Of a DNA stretch of 18,666 bases, positions 7,631-14,426 are shown piece by piece. Numbering within the stretch: the stretch's first letter is position 1; every line of letters starts with the position of its first letter. Both the position numbers and the translations under genes were made by a program. The notes below the pieces were generated by a model that was not told the origin of the DNA, searched no databases, and saw only the letters and a program-made list of their open reading frames with translations. Source of the DNA: JBBTVO01 sp038063195 (GTDB lineage: Bacteria; Patescibacteriota; Microgenomatia; Levybacterales; UBA12049); NCBI GenBank assembly GCA_038063195.1, contig JBBTVO010000014.1, forward strand, positions 1-18,666, given 5' to 3'.

Positions 7631-7727
7631 ATTTCTAAATCCTAATTTCTAATTTCTAAATAAATCCAAAATACCAATATCCCAAGCTTAGGTCAATTAG
7701 AACAATTAGATTAATTAGGTCAATTTA
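7631..7727. repeat. AT-rich intergenic simple repeats
   Basis: ATTTCTAA occurs at 7631-7638, 7645-7652 and 7652-7659. Nearer vanW, short CAATTAG and GGTCAATT repeats follow up to 7723. This spacer also holds the promoter of the nucleotidyltransferase-DUF192-tsaD operon. Confidence 0.65.
7668..7696 (-). promoter_or_regulatory. promoter of the tsaD operon
   Basis: On the minus strand TTGACC (7691-7696) and TATTTT (7668-7673) are 17 nt apart. The start codon at 7623 lies about 44 nt past the -10, so unlike its neighbours this transcript would have a leader, made of the simple repeats. Confidence 0.45.
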
Positions 7728-9158
7728 TTAATTCTCCTTTGTTCCGTGGAGATAGACGGCTGCCCACGGCCGGTAATTCGAAGCGAACTTGTCCGATATG
7801 ATTTCCTTTCCATCTTTTGTCACCTGTCTCGTAAAATAAACATTTGCGCCCGCTGCTGAAAAATCCACTTGTTTGACTTGGCCTTTAGGAAGTGTTGGGT
7901 CATCCTGGTGGACATCAGCAGGTGCAGACGAGCGGCTTAAAATAACAGGACTTGTCATTAATACTGCTCTTCCGTCTTTGGTTCCATATAGTTCAAAGGT
8001 AAGCCTTAGAACGCTTGGGTCAATATATGTCTGAATAAGAATATAATTTCCCGTATCGTTTTTAAATTTCAAATCAACAGTGGGAGAAAAAACCGTCGCA
8101 TCGATTCCGGGCAGTGAATCCTGTTCATAGTAGCCGACTCTATAAGCGTGCGCTTGGCGCTCAACTATTGGAAGACCTGCATCAAGAAGCGCTCTGAAAA
8201 GTGTCGTTGAGACTTGACAGACACCGCCTCCGTCACCCAATACTGTTCTGCCATTTTGTATAATGTATGCCTGCTGATATCCTGTAAATGCAGAAACATC
8301 ACCCAGGATTTTATTAAAAGAGAAAACTTCGTCGGGTTTAACAAGCACCCCATTAAGGCGGGACGCTGCGAGATTTACATTATAAATTCTGCCGGGTATT
8401 GAATGCTGGAAAAGTGAAGTGCCTGTTCCTATGAGCTCTTTTATCCCCATATTATTTGCTTTTTCTGTAGTAATATTGGGTTTTAATATTTTTACCGGGA
8501 TAGTTATGGATACAAAATCAGGTTTTTGAGAAAAAATTACAGAGTTTGCCTTAGTTGAGATTTCTTTATTAAGTTTTTCCAGATCAACGTCCTGCCCGTC
8601 TTTTGAAGGCTTAAATACCGTCACTTTTCCGTTTTGGAAATTAAATAAAGAGTCAACAGGATCGATATGCATTTTCGAGGTGATAGGAAGAAGAATAGGC
8701 GCCAATTTTTCCTCAGAATATCCGTAGGATGGCGGGAGATTGAGGCCGTTCATATATGCCTGAACAATTATACTTACGTTTGAAAGTATGTGACCCGATC
8801 TTCCCAGACTGTAAGCTTGTGTCGCCAGTAAATTGTAATCATATCCAAGATCTATCTGTTGAGCCGATACGGTAGCAATTCCTTCATTTGCCTTAAATTC
8901 AAATTTGGCATCTTGTATGTTCTCATTCTTGTTTTTAAAATAATTAATTACATCATTCTTCTCCTTACCGCTGAAATCGGCTCCTCCCACAAGTACGCCG
9001 GGGTAAATACGATTCTCGTGCAGTTTCTGAAAAATTATAAGAGCAAAGCTTAAAACCAAAAATATTCCCAAAAGTGCACCAACCGAGAACCAGAAAATTA
9101 CCTTTGCGGGTTTTGCCACCCTTTTATGTACAGAAGTATTGACCTTGGGAAATTTCAT
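7728..9158 (-). CDS. VanW-family membrane-anchored envelope protein
   Basis: 476 residues from the ATG at 9158. Residues about 19-43 are a membrane anchor after a basic cytoplasmic tail. The middle part, including a KVTVFKPSKDGQDVD motif typical of the domain found before VanW (putative peptidoglycan-binding, PG_binding_4), spans about 60-230. The VanW domain is about 260-385: KPDEVFSFN, GDGGGVCQVSTTLFRALL (308-325), AGLPIVERQAHAYRVGYY and IDATVFSPTVDLKFKN. VanW was first seen in vancomycin-resistance clusters, but its function is unproven and most members have no link to resistance; there are no van genes here. A longer frame starts at 9218, but that start lies upstream of the only good -10 and inside the divergent gene, so I chose 9158. 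Likely a cell-wall-associated outer protein. Confidence 0.93.
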   Translation of the reverse strand: MKFPKVNTSVHKRVAKPAKVIFWFSVGALLGIFLVLSFALIIFQKLHENRIYPGVLVGGADFSGKEKNDVINYFKNKNENIQDAKFEFKANEGIATVSAQQIDLGYDYNLLATQAYSLGRSGHILSNVSIIVQAYMNGLNLPPSYGYSEEKLAPILLPITSKMHIDPVDSLFNFQNGKVTVFKPSKDGQDVDLEKLNKEISTKANSVIFSQKPDFVSITIPVKILKPNITTEKANNMGIKELIGTGTSLFQHSIPGRIYNVNLAASRLNGVLVKPDEVFSFNKILGDVSAFTGYQQAYIIQNGRTVLGDGGGVCQVSTTLFRALLDAGLPIVERQAHAYRVGYYEQDSLPGIDATVFSPTVDLKFKNDTGNYILIQTYIDPSVLRLTFELYGTKDGRAVLMTSPVILSRSSAPADVHQDDPTLPKGQVKQVDFSAAGANVYFTRQVTKDGKEIISDKFASNYRPWAAVYLHGTKEN

Positions 9159-9180
9159 TTGCTGTGGGTGTCTAATTGGT

Positions 9181-9188
9181 ATTATACT
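9181..9188. promoter_or_regulatory. overlapping divergent -10 boxes
   Basis: Plus strand TATACT (9183-9188) ends 6 nt before the ATG at 9195. Minus strand TATAAT (9181-9186) lies 22 nt upstream of the vanW ATG at 9158. The two boxes share 4 bp, so RNA polymerase can probably occupy only one direction at a time. No strong -35 was found for either. Confidence 0.55.
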
Positions 9189-9194
9189 ATATTC

Positions 9195-10652
9195 ATGGAC
9201 GAAAATACCGTTTTCCAAAGTCCGTCATCTTCCAGTCCGCAGCCTGTTGCGCCTGTTCCTCCTAATGAGCCTCCGCCTCAAGAGCCTATTCAGCCTACTA
9301 ATATTCCGCCTGAGTTTGATCCTGCGTCCGGTGGAAGGTTCCCTTCATTTCATCCCGCGACAATAATAAAAATCGTATTAGGATTGGGAGTCGTGGCGCT
9401 CATCTCATTCCTCCTTTTTGCACTGGTCCTGCCTCTTTTTTCCAAAAAGACAGTGGGAAATGCAAAGATAAAATATTGGGGGCTTTGGGAGGACAAGAGT
9501 ACTATACAGCCGATTATCGATGATTTCAATAAAAAATACCCAAATATAAAAGTCGAATATAAAATACAAGACATCAAGCAATATAGGGACAAGCTTACTA
9601 CACAAATTAATAATAACGCAGGTCCTGACGTTTTTCTATTTCATAACACCTGGCTCCCTATGTTTACAAATATTCTTCTTCCTGTTTCGACTGAAACAAT
9701 ATCAAAGGAGGAATTTAAGAACTCATTTTATCCGGTAGCACAAAAAGATCTGATCAGAAATAACGCGATATATGGAATTCCTACTGAGATTGATACACTT
9801 TCACTTTATGTCAATTCCGATATTTTTCAGCAGGCAGGTGCGAAAGTCCCCAACAATTGGGAAGACTTTGTTAAAATAGCAAGGTCACTAACCGTAATAG
9901 ATCAATCAGGAAAAATAAAAACATCAGGTGCAGCTCTTGGGGCATATGATAATGTTGCGCATGCATCGGATATCGTTTCCATGCTCTTTGCTCAAAATAA
10001 GGCGGACATTTATAATCTTTCCGCAACACCTGTAAAATCAAGCGATGCATTAGATTTCTACACCGATTTTGCATCCGGAGATCAGAGAGTGTGGGATAAG
10101 ACTTTGGCTAATTCAAGGCAGGAATTTGCCGGTGAAAATACGGCGATGTTCTTTGGATACTCGTGGGATTATTTTGCAATAAAAGCAAGTAATCCAAACC
10201 TTAAAATAGAAATACATCCGGTGCCTAAAATTGATAATAATGGAACAACAATAGCTTCTTATTGGGCGGCAGGTGTCTCATCAAAAAGTAAATACAAAAC
10301 AGAATCATTAGTATTTCTAAAGTTCCTTACATCAAAAGAAACACAGCAGAAATTATATTCTCTTGAGTCAAAAACCAGACTATTTGGGCAGCCTTATGCG
10401 AGAAAAGAATTAGCAAGTACACTAAAAGATTCAGTTGTATATCCGTTCGTATCTCAGGGCAATAATGCGACTTCTTCATTTTTTGCTTCAGATACTTATG
10501 ACGGAGAAAAAACGGGCTTCAATACCCAAATGAACGGCTATTTGCTTATTGCTATAAATTCACTGCTTTCTCAAAATAATGTATCACCTGAGACCGCAGT
10601 TACTACACTTTCTCAGGGAGTAGCTCAAATTCTTAAGCAATATGGACAATAA
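9195..10652 (+). CDS. membrane-anchored ABC-type sugar-binding protein (family 1)
   Basis: 485 residues. The first ~50 are Pro/Ser/Gln-rich and cytoplasmic, 57-82 are a membrane anchor, and about 90-485 are an extracellular solute-binding protein of the MalE/UgpB family (IKYWGLWEDKSTIQPIIDDF, KYPNIKVEYK, GPDVFLFHNTW, YGIPTEIDTLSLYVN, AMFFGYSWD, YWAAGVSSKSK, FLKFLTSKETQQ). Known relatives deliver sugars to an ABC permease, yet no permease or ATPase gene is near, and this one is held by a transmembrane helix rather than as a free or lipid-anchored protein. It may serve distant permease genes or act as a surface sensor/binder. An upstream in-frame start at 9126 was rejected because the -10 box sits 6 nt before this ATG. 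It overlaps the next gene by 11 nt. Confidence 0.92.
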   Translation: MDENTVFQSPSSSSPQPVAPVPPNEPPPQEPIQPTNIPPEFDPASGGRFPSFHPATIIKIVLGLGVVALISFLLFALVLPLFSKKTVGNAKIKYWGLWEDKSTIQPIIDDFNKKYPNIKVEYKIQDIKQYRDKLTTQINNNAGPDVFLFHNTWLPMFTNILLPVSTETISKEEFKNSFYPVAQKDLIRNNAIYGIPTEIDTLSLYVNSDIFQQAGAKVPNNWEDFVKIARSLTVIDQSGKIKTSGAALGAYDNVAHASDIVSMLFAQNKADIYNLSATPVKSSDALDFYTDFASGDQRVWDKTLANSRQEFAGENTAMFFGYSWDYFAIKASNPNLKIEIHPVPKIDNNGTTIASYWAAGVSSKSKYKTESLVFLKFLTSKETQQKLYSLESKTRLFGQPYARKELASTLKDSVVYPFVSQGNNATSSFFASDTYDGEKTGFNTQMNGYLLIAINSLLSQNNVSPETAVTTLSQGVAQILKQYGQ

Positions 10653-11529
10653 TGAAAAGGCAATTGTAAGAACTCTTCTTTATAGTGACGTCTTTGATTA
10701 TCCTCTTTCAGAGGACGAGGTCTGGAAGTTTTTAATTTCAGATAAAAATATCAATAAAAGACTTTTTGAAAGTAAAGTTAAGAAAATTAATTCCATAGTG
10801 TTCAGAAAAGAAGGGCTCCTTTATATAGAAAAAAAAGAATTAGCTGTCTCAAAAAGAATAGAAAAATTTACTCATAGCCAAAAAAAAATTAATATTGCAT
10901 ATAAAACAATAAAAAAACTTTTTATAATTCCCTCGGTCCTTTTTGTGGGTATAAGCGGTAATCTTTCCATGATGAATGCAGAAAAAAAAGACGATATCGA
11001 TCTTTTTGTTGTTTCTAAGAAGGACACAGTATGGATTACAAGATTGCTCCTTATAATTTATCTAAAAATTCTTGGAAAGCACAGGAAAAGAACAGATAGG
11101 AATGTCTCTGATAAAATTTGTCTGAATATGATCGTTGATGAAGAAAATTTATCTTTGCCAAAAAATTTAAGAAATTTGTATACTGCTCATGAAGTCGCGC
11201 AGCTTAGGCCTGTTATGCAGAGAGGAAATATTTACCAAAAATTTATAAATTCTAATGAATGGATAAAGAAATATATGCCAAATGTGATAAGAGAATCAGA
11301 AAGTCAGGGAATTGAAGAGTCAAGGAAATCTTTACCGAAAGTCTTATCTGAGCTGATTCTGAGATTTACTTTTTTGGAAAACTTAGCAAAGTTATTTCAA
11401 AGAATGTTAATTAAAAGAAATTTGACAAGAGAAATTATAGAAGATAAAATCATTGCTCTTCATCCGAAAGATTACAAAAGTATTATTCTTGCCCAATACA
11501 GAGAAAGAATTGCTAAGTATGGGCTTTAA
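10642..11529 (+). CDS. winged-helix plus nucleotidyltransferase-fold protein
   Basis: 295 residues. Residues about 1-75 look like a winged-helix DNA-binding-type domain (TLLYSDVFDYPLSEDEVWKFL start, then basic helices). Residues about 98-160 carry a DNA polymerase beta-type nucleotidyltransferase core: FVGISGNLSM (G103, S105, G106) followed by KKDDIDLFVVS with the acidic pair D118 and D120. The third catalytic acid is not clear. The C-terminal part is helical and basic. Minimal nucleotidyltransferases modify proteins, RNA or small antibiotics; the substrate here is unknown. It overlaps both neighbours by 11 nt (solute-binding gene before, CoA gene after), so it is in the middle of a three-gene operon. 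No HEPN partner of a toxin-antitoxin pair is adjacent. Confidence 0.75.
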   Translation: MDNNEKAIVRTLLYSDVFDYPLSEDEVWKFLISDKNINKRLFESKVKKINSIVFRKEGLLYIEKKELAVSKRIEKFTHSQKKINIAYKTIKKLFIIPSVLFVGISGNLSMMNAEKKDDIDLFVVSKKDTVWITRLLLIIYLKILGKHRKRTDRNVSDKICLNMIVDEENLSLPKNLRNLYTAHEVAQLRPVMQRGNIYQKFINSNEWIKKYMPNVIRESESQGIEESRKSLPKVLSELILRFTFLENLAKLFQRMLIKRNLTREIIEDKIIALHPKDYKSIILAQYRERIAKYGL

Positions 11530-12538
11530 GTTTGACACTTCAGTTTTAGGCGGAACATTTGACCACTTCCACAAGGGACACAAAAAACTAATTGATTGCG
11601 GATTATCTCTTTCGGAAAGACTGATCATAGGAATTACCTCGGACGAATACGTCAAAAAACTAAAAACTAATAACGAAGAACTAAGAACTTTTGAAAATTT
11701 TGAGATAAGGAAAAAGAGCGTTGAAGGTTTTTTAAATAATATTACTCCAGGCAGGTTTGAAATCCTAGAAATAGAAGATTTACTTGGTCCAACTCTTGAC
11801 AAAAGTTTCCAAGCAGATGCAATTATAGTTTCACAGCAAACAAAAGACGGGGCGTTAAAAATTAATGAGGAGAGATTAAGAAAAGATCTTGGACAGCTTA
11901 AGATTGAAATTAGCCCAAATGTGTTGACAGAAGATGGAAAGCTTATTTCTTCCCTGCGGATAAGAAATGGAGAAATTGACAGAAATGGCAAGCTTTATAT
12001 AGATCCTTCGTGGACAAGGTCCGACCTCGTAATTACAGATGAGATAAGATCATTACTTAAAAAACCGCTCGGGAAATTATTAGCCCAAATTGATGCAGAA
12101 AATTTTAAAAATTTTGAAGGATCGATAATTTCTGTAGGAGATGAAACCTCAAGAATCCTAAATGAGCTGAAAATTTCGGCAGATATTTCGGTAATAGATT
12201 TTAAAATCGCAAGAGAAAAAAGATTTTCGGATATTAAAGAATTAGGTTTTTTAGGAGACGAAGAAGTAGTTAAAGTTGGAAGCCCCGCCGGCATAATTTC
12301 TAAAGATTTGCTTAAAGTTGTCACTGGAATTTTTGGAAATACTACTAAGAAGAGGAGAATAATTTTGATAGACGGAGAAGACGATCTTTCAGTTTTGCCA
12401 CTAATTCTTGCCTCGCCTCTGGGAAACTGTATTTTTTACGGACAGCCGGAAGAAGGAATTGTAAAGATTGATATCAATGAACAAATCAAGGCCAGAATCC
12501 ATAAAATCGTATCTAAATTTAATACTAGAGGTTATTGA
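11519..12538 (+). CDS. bifunctional phosphopantetheine adenylyltransferase / GTP-dependent dephospho-CoA kinase (archaeal-type domains)
   Basis: 339 residues from the ATG at 11519. Residues 1-155 are an archaeal/eukaryotic-type phosphopantetheine adenylyltransferase (COG1019-like): SVLGGTFDHFHKGHKKLI with HKGH at 18-21, VSQQTKDGALKIN at 105-116 and SSLRIRNGEID at 144-154. Residues about 172-335 match DUF359, identified in archaea as the GTP-dependent dephospho-CoA kinase: KKPLGKLL, SVGDETSRIL (205-214), SVIDFKIAREKR, GSPAGIIS (254-261), LIDGEDDLSVLPLILASPLG (283-302) and FYGQPEEGIV (306-315). Together they would carry out the last two steps of CoA synthesis, 4'-phosphopantetheine to dephospho-CoA to CoA. 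Bacteria normally use CoaD and CoaE, which are unrelated in sequence at the kinase step. A longer frame from 11453 was rejected: it overlaps the previous gene by far more and adds no domain. The TGA stop lies inside the greA -35 box. Confidence 0.88.
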   Translation: MGFKFDTSVLGGTFDHFHKGHKKLIDCGLSLSERLIIGITSDEYVKKLKTNNEELRTFENFEIRKKSVEGFLNNITPGRFEILEIEDLLGPTLDKSFQADAIIVSQQTKDGALKINEERLRKDLGQLKIEISPNVLTEDGKLISSLRIRNGEIDRNGKLYIDPSWTRSDLVITDEIRSLLKKPLGKLLAQIDAENFKNFEGSIISVGDETSRILNELKISADISVIDFKIAREKRFSDIKELGFLGDEEVVKVGSPAGIISKDLLKVVTGIFGNTTKKRRIILIDGEDDLSVLPLILASPLGNCIFYGQPEEGIVKIDINEQIKARIHKIVSKFNTRGY

Positions 12539-12561
12539 CAAAGGGCCCTATTTCCTATAAT
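12535..12561 (+). promoter_or_regulatory. greA promoter
   Basis: Perfect TTGACA (12535-12540) and perfect TATAAT (12556-12561), with a short 15-nt spacer. The -35 overlaps the stop codon of the CoA gene. Transcription should start near 12568-12569, at the ATG of the 14-codon leader ORF. Confidence 0.7.
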
Positions 12562-12568
12562 ATTTGCC

Positions 12569-12613
12569 ATGAAACATCCCTCAGATTGCAAAAGCCGAGG
12601 GATTTTATTTTAA
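12569..12613 (+). CDS. 14-codon greA leader peptide (putative)
   Basis: ATG at 12569 lies 7 nt after the TATAAT, so it would be read as a leaderless start. The peptide is MKHPSDCKSRGILF and the TAA stop at 12611-12613 is one base before the greA ATG (12615). It has no Shine-Dalgarno. Its codons cover a 7-bp hairpin. Position and spacing suggest translational coupling or attenuation of greA; coding is not proven. Confidence 0.4.
   Translation: MKHPSDCKSRGILF
12576..12611 (+). terminator. terminator-like hairpin in the greA leader
   Basis: ATCCCTC (12576-12582) pairs with GAGGGAT (12597-12603) over a 14-nt loop, followed by TTTATTTT. This has the form of a weak factor-independent terminator between the promoter and greA, so it would act as an attenuator. 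Confidence 0.45.
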
Positions 12614-12614
12614 A

Positions 12615-13082
12615 ATGGACGATAAGAAAATATACTTAACAAGAGAAGGCTTGGGGGAACTTAAAAAGGAATTTGAAGAACTTTCCAAAGTAAAAAGACC
12701 CGACGTTTTAACCCGTGTTTCACAGGCAAGAGATCTTGGAGACCTCTCAGAAAATGCAGAGTATTCTGCAGCAAGAGAAGAACTGTCTTTTATTGATGGA
12801 AGAATTGATGAACTTGAGGAGCTTCTAAGGCAAGCAACTGTAATAAGCAGTAACGGAAAGTCTACAGGTTCTATTAAACTGGGCTCTAAAGTAACAGTCA
12901 ATATAAAAGGTAAGAAAGAAGACTTCACTGTGGTAGGAGAATGGGAAGCAGATCCAAAGGAAAAGAAAATTTCCCATGAATCACCTCTGGGCAAAGCTCT
13001 TATTGGTAGGAAAGTTGGAGAAAAGGTTGAAGTAGAAGCCCCTGCAGGAAAAGTCCTATACTCGATAGTCTCTATTAAGTAA
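12615..13082 (+). CDS. greA: transcription elongation factor GreA
   Basis: 155 residues, the usual length. GreA enters the RNA polymerase secondary channel and stimulates cleavage of backtracked RNA. Residues 1-75 are the antiparallel coiled coil with the tip motif DLGDLSENAEYSAAREEL, where D43 and E46 match the catalytic acidic pair D41/E44 of E. coli GreA. Residues about 83-155 are the FKBP-like C-terminal domain (KLGSKVTVNI-type strand, ISHESPLGKALIGRKVGEKVEVEAPAGK). It has no Shine-Dalgarno; the ATG lies just after the stop of the 14-codon leader ORF. It ends 2 bp from the stop of the convergent ACT gene with no terminator between. Confidence 0.97.
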   Translation: MDDKKIYLTREGLGELKKEFEELSKVKRPDVLTRVSQARDLGDLSENAEYSAAREELSFIDGRIDELEELLRQATVISSNGKSTGSIKLGSKVTVNIKGKKEDFTVVGEWEADPKEKKISHESPLGKALIGRKVGEKVEVEAPAGKVLYSIVSIK

Positions 13083-13084
13083 CT

Positions 13085-13597
13085 TCAGCCAGATTTAAAA
13101 AATAAAGACTGGATAATATTAAACGCTCTGTTTATATCTTTTTTCTCAAAAATAAGAGTCACGTCTTTGGTAGATGAGCTAATACTTATTATATTTATTC
13201 CTTCCCACGCAAGAGATTTAATAAAAAAATAGAGAATTCCAGGCGTTTTTACTGCTTCTTTAGATAGTCCTATTGTAATTGATGATAAATCTGTCAATTT
13301 AAATCCCTCTGTTTCCAAATCTTTCATTTCTCCGGATTCTAAACTTGAGCGGACAATAATCTGCGGAGGAGTTTTAAAAATATTTCCCTTGAAATATTTA
13401 GGTTTTATTTGTGAAGACATCCGCTGCAGAGCCATTATAATTGCAGAGTTGCTTACTTCTTTTAATAGCATTTCTTCTATTTCTGGTTTTATATAACGTG
13501 CTAAAGAAGAATTATTTATAATTCTTTTTGACATCGCTTCAGATAAATATCTAGAGCGCATCACTATCTTTTTTGTAGCTTCAGGTACTGTAACCAT
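13085..13597 (-). CDS. ACT-domain protein with helical N-terminal domain
   Basis: 170 residues. The C-terminal part, about 103-168, has the pattern of an aspartokinase-type ACT domain: SSITIGLSKEAVKTPGILYFFIKSLAWEGINIISISSSTKDVTLIFEKKDINRAF, summarised as strand, helix with PGILYFF, strand INIISIS and strand VTLIF. The N-terminal ~60 residues are helical and could be a DNA-binding or dimerisation domain (for example SEAMSKRIINNSSLARYI). There is no kinase or other enzyme domain, so it is probably a small-ligand (amino-acid) sensor. The ligand is unknown. The ATG at 13597 lies 6 nt after a -10 box. It converges on greA with 2 bp between the stops. Confidence 0.75.
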   Translation of the reverse strand: MVTVPEATKKIVMRSRYLSEAMSKRIINNSSLARYIKPEIEEMLLKEVSNSAIIMALQRMSSQIKPKYFKGNIFKTPPQIIVRSSLESGEMKDLETEGFKLTDLSSITIGLSKEAVKTPGILYFFIKSLAWEGINIISISSSTKDVTLIFEKKDINRAFNIIQSLFFKSG

Positions 13598-13603
13598 GTT
13601 AAT

Positions 13604-13632
13604 ATTTTAACAAATTTTATAGAAATTGTAAA
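13604..13632 (-). promoter_or_regulatory. promoter of the ACT-domain gene (leaderless type)
   Basis: On the minus strand TTTACA (13627-13632), a 17-nt spacer and TAAAAT (13604-13609), then 6 nt to the ATG at 13597. This is one of the clearest promoters in the window. Confidence 0.65.
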
Positions 13633-13645
13633 ATTTTATTAAAAA

Positions 13646-13674
13646 TTGACTAACAAGAGAGCTAGCTGTAGAAT
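13646..13674 (+). promoter_or_regulatory. promoter of the GNAT gene
   Basis: TTGACT (13646-13651), a 17-nt spacer and TAGAAT (13669-13674). It is divergent from the ACT-gene promoter; the two -35 boxes are 13 bp apart. Transcription should start near 13681, giving a leader of about 40-90 nt depending on the start codon. Confidence 0.65.
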
Positions 13675-13767
13675 TTGTGTTGGTTGCATAGTTTGCAATG
13701 TCAGAAATTATGTTCTACGATTATGCTAAGACTTGAAGATGAAAAAAGGATGATAGGAACAGAAGAA

Positions 13768-14370
13768 ATGGGAAAAACAAATACCAGAGTTGAAGTAACT
13801 ACAGCGAGTCAAATCCGTCCTGAAGACAGCGACGAAGCGATGAGGTTATTTAAAATAGGATATGCAGAGCGTTGGCAGGGGGAAGAGAATTATAAGAATA
13901 ACATAATAAATAACGCTACTGAGTTGCTTCGCCTTTATGAAGATGATAGCTTGGCTGCCTCGATCACTCTTGATAATGGAAGGATAACATGTATTGCAGT
14001 ACATCCTGATTTTCGAGGACAGGGTTTAGGAAAGAAACTTTTTGAAGAAGCCGCAAAAGTAAATCCCGATGTTTGGATCGGAGTGACTGTTAACGCAACA
14101 GGAATGATGGCCACCCTGACTACCGAGGGCTTGAATTATTTACCGATTGATAATAAGGATAAAATCGAAAATCTATATAGAATGACAAATCAAGGCCATA
14201 ATTCCAGAGTGATGACTCAGAGCATGGAAATTCCATTTCTGTCAGAAAGGTTGAAAGAAAAGGGTATAGATAAAAACACTTTCACTGCATATACTAGGGA
14301 GGGTGGTACTCACGGACTTGACTATCGTCAAGTTCTGTTTCAAAACCAATCCCTGCCCAAACCTTCCTAA
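13768..14370 (+). CDS. GNAT-family N-acetyltransferase
   Basis: 200 residues from the ATG at 13768. The acetyl-CoA-binding motif A is ITCIAVHPDFRGQGLGKKL (residues about 73-91, with the R/Q-x-x-G-x-G/A loop RGQGLG). The C-terminal part past residue 130 is longer than usual and has no motif I know. The substrate (protein N-terminus, amino sugar, amine) cannot be assigned. The start is uncertain: the frame is open from 13675, with ATGs at 13723, 13750 and 13768. I chose 13768 because AGGA stands 9 nt before it and the first GNAT strand follows within about 10 residues. It lies upstream of lysS but lysS has its own -10, so they need not be co-transcribed. Confidence 0.8.
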   Translation: MGKTNTRVEVTTASQIRPEDSDEAMRLFKIGYAERWQGEENYKNNIINNATELLRLYEDDSLAASITLDNGRITCIAVHPDFRGQGLGKKLFEEAAKVNPDVWIGVTVNATGMMATLTTEGLNYLPIDNKDKIENLYRMTNQGHNSRVMTQSMEIPFLSERLKEKGIDKNTFTAYTREGGTHGLDYRQVLFQNQSLPKPS

Positions 14371-14414
14371 AAAAGCTGCTTTCAAGATAGCTTCCTCATT
14401 TAATTCTCCTGCTG

Positions 14415-14420
14415 TATAAT
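14415..14420 (+). promoter_or_regulatory. -10 box of lysS (leaderless type)
   Basis: A perfect TATAAT ends exactly 6 nt before the ATG at 14427. No good -35 is visible (TTCCTC at 17-nt spacing). Confidence 0.55.
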
Positions 14421-14426
14421 AACTGT

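Noticed and set aside
7728..9158. Vancomycin-resistance gene
   Set aside because: VanW domains are common in non-resistant bacteria, and no vanHAX, vanR or vanS genes are present.
9126..9194. Longer N-terminus for the solute-binding protein
   Set aside because: It would begin inside vanW and upstream of the -10 box; the ATG at 9195 fits the promoter and starts directly with the Pro-rich tail.
11407..11991. 194-codon antisense frame opposite the CoA gene
   Set aside because: It is the mirror of a strongly recognised gene; its Ser/Leu/Phe-rich composition is typical of an antisense frame. The same holds for the frames at 12605-12994 and 1861-2330.
14371..14414. Terminator between the GNAT gene and lysS
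   Set aside because: The only stem (AAGCT/AGCTT) is 5 bp with no U-tract; too weak to call.
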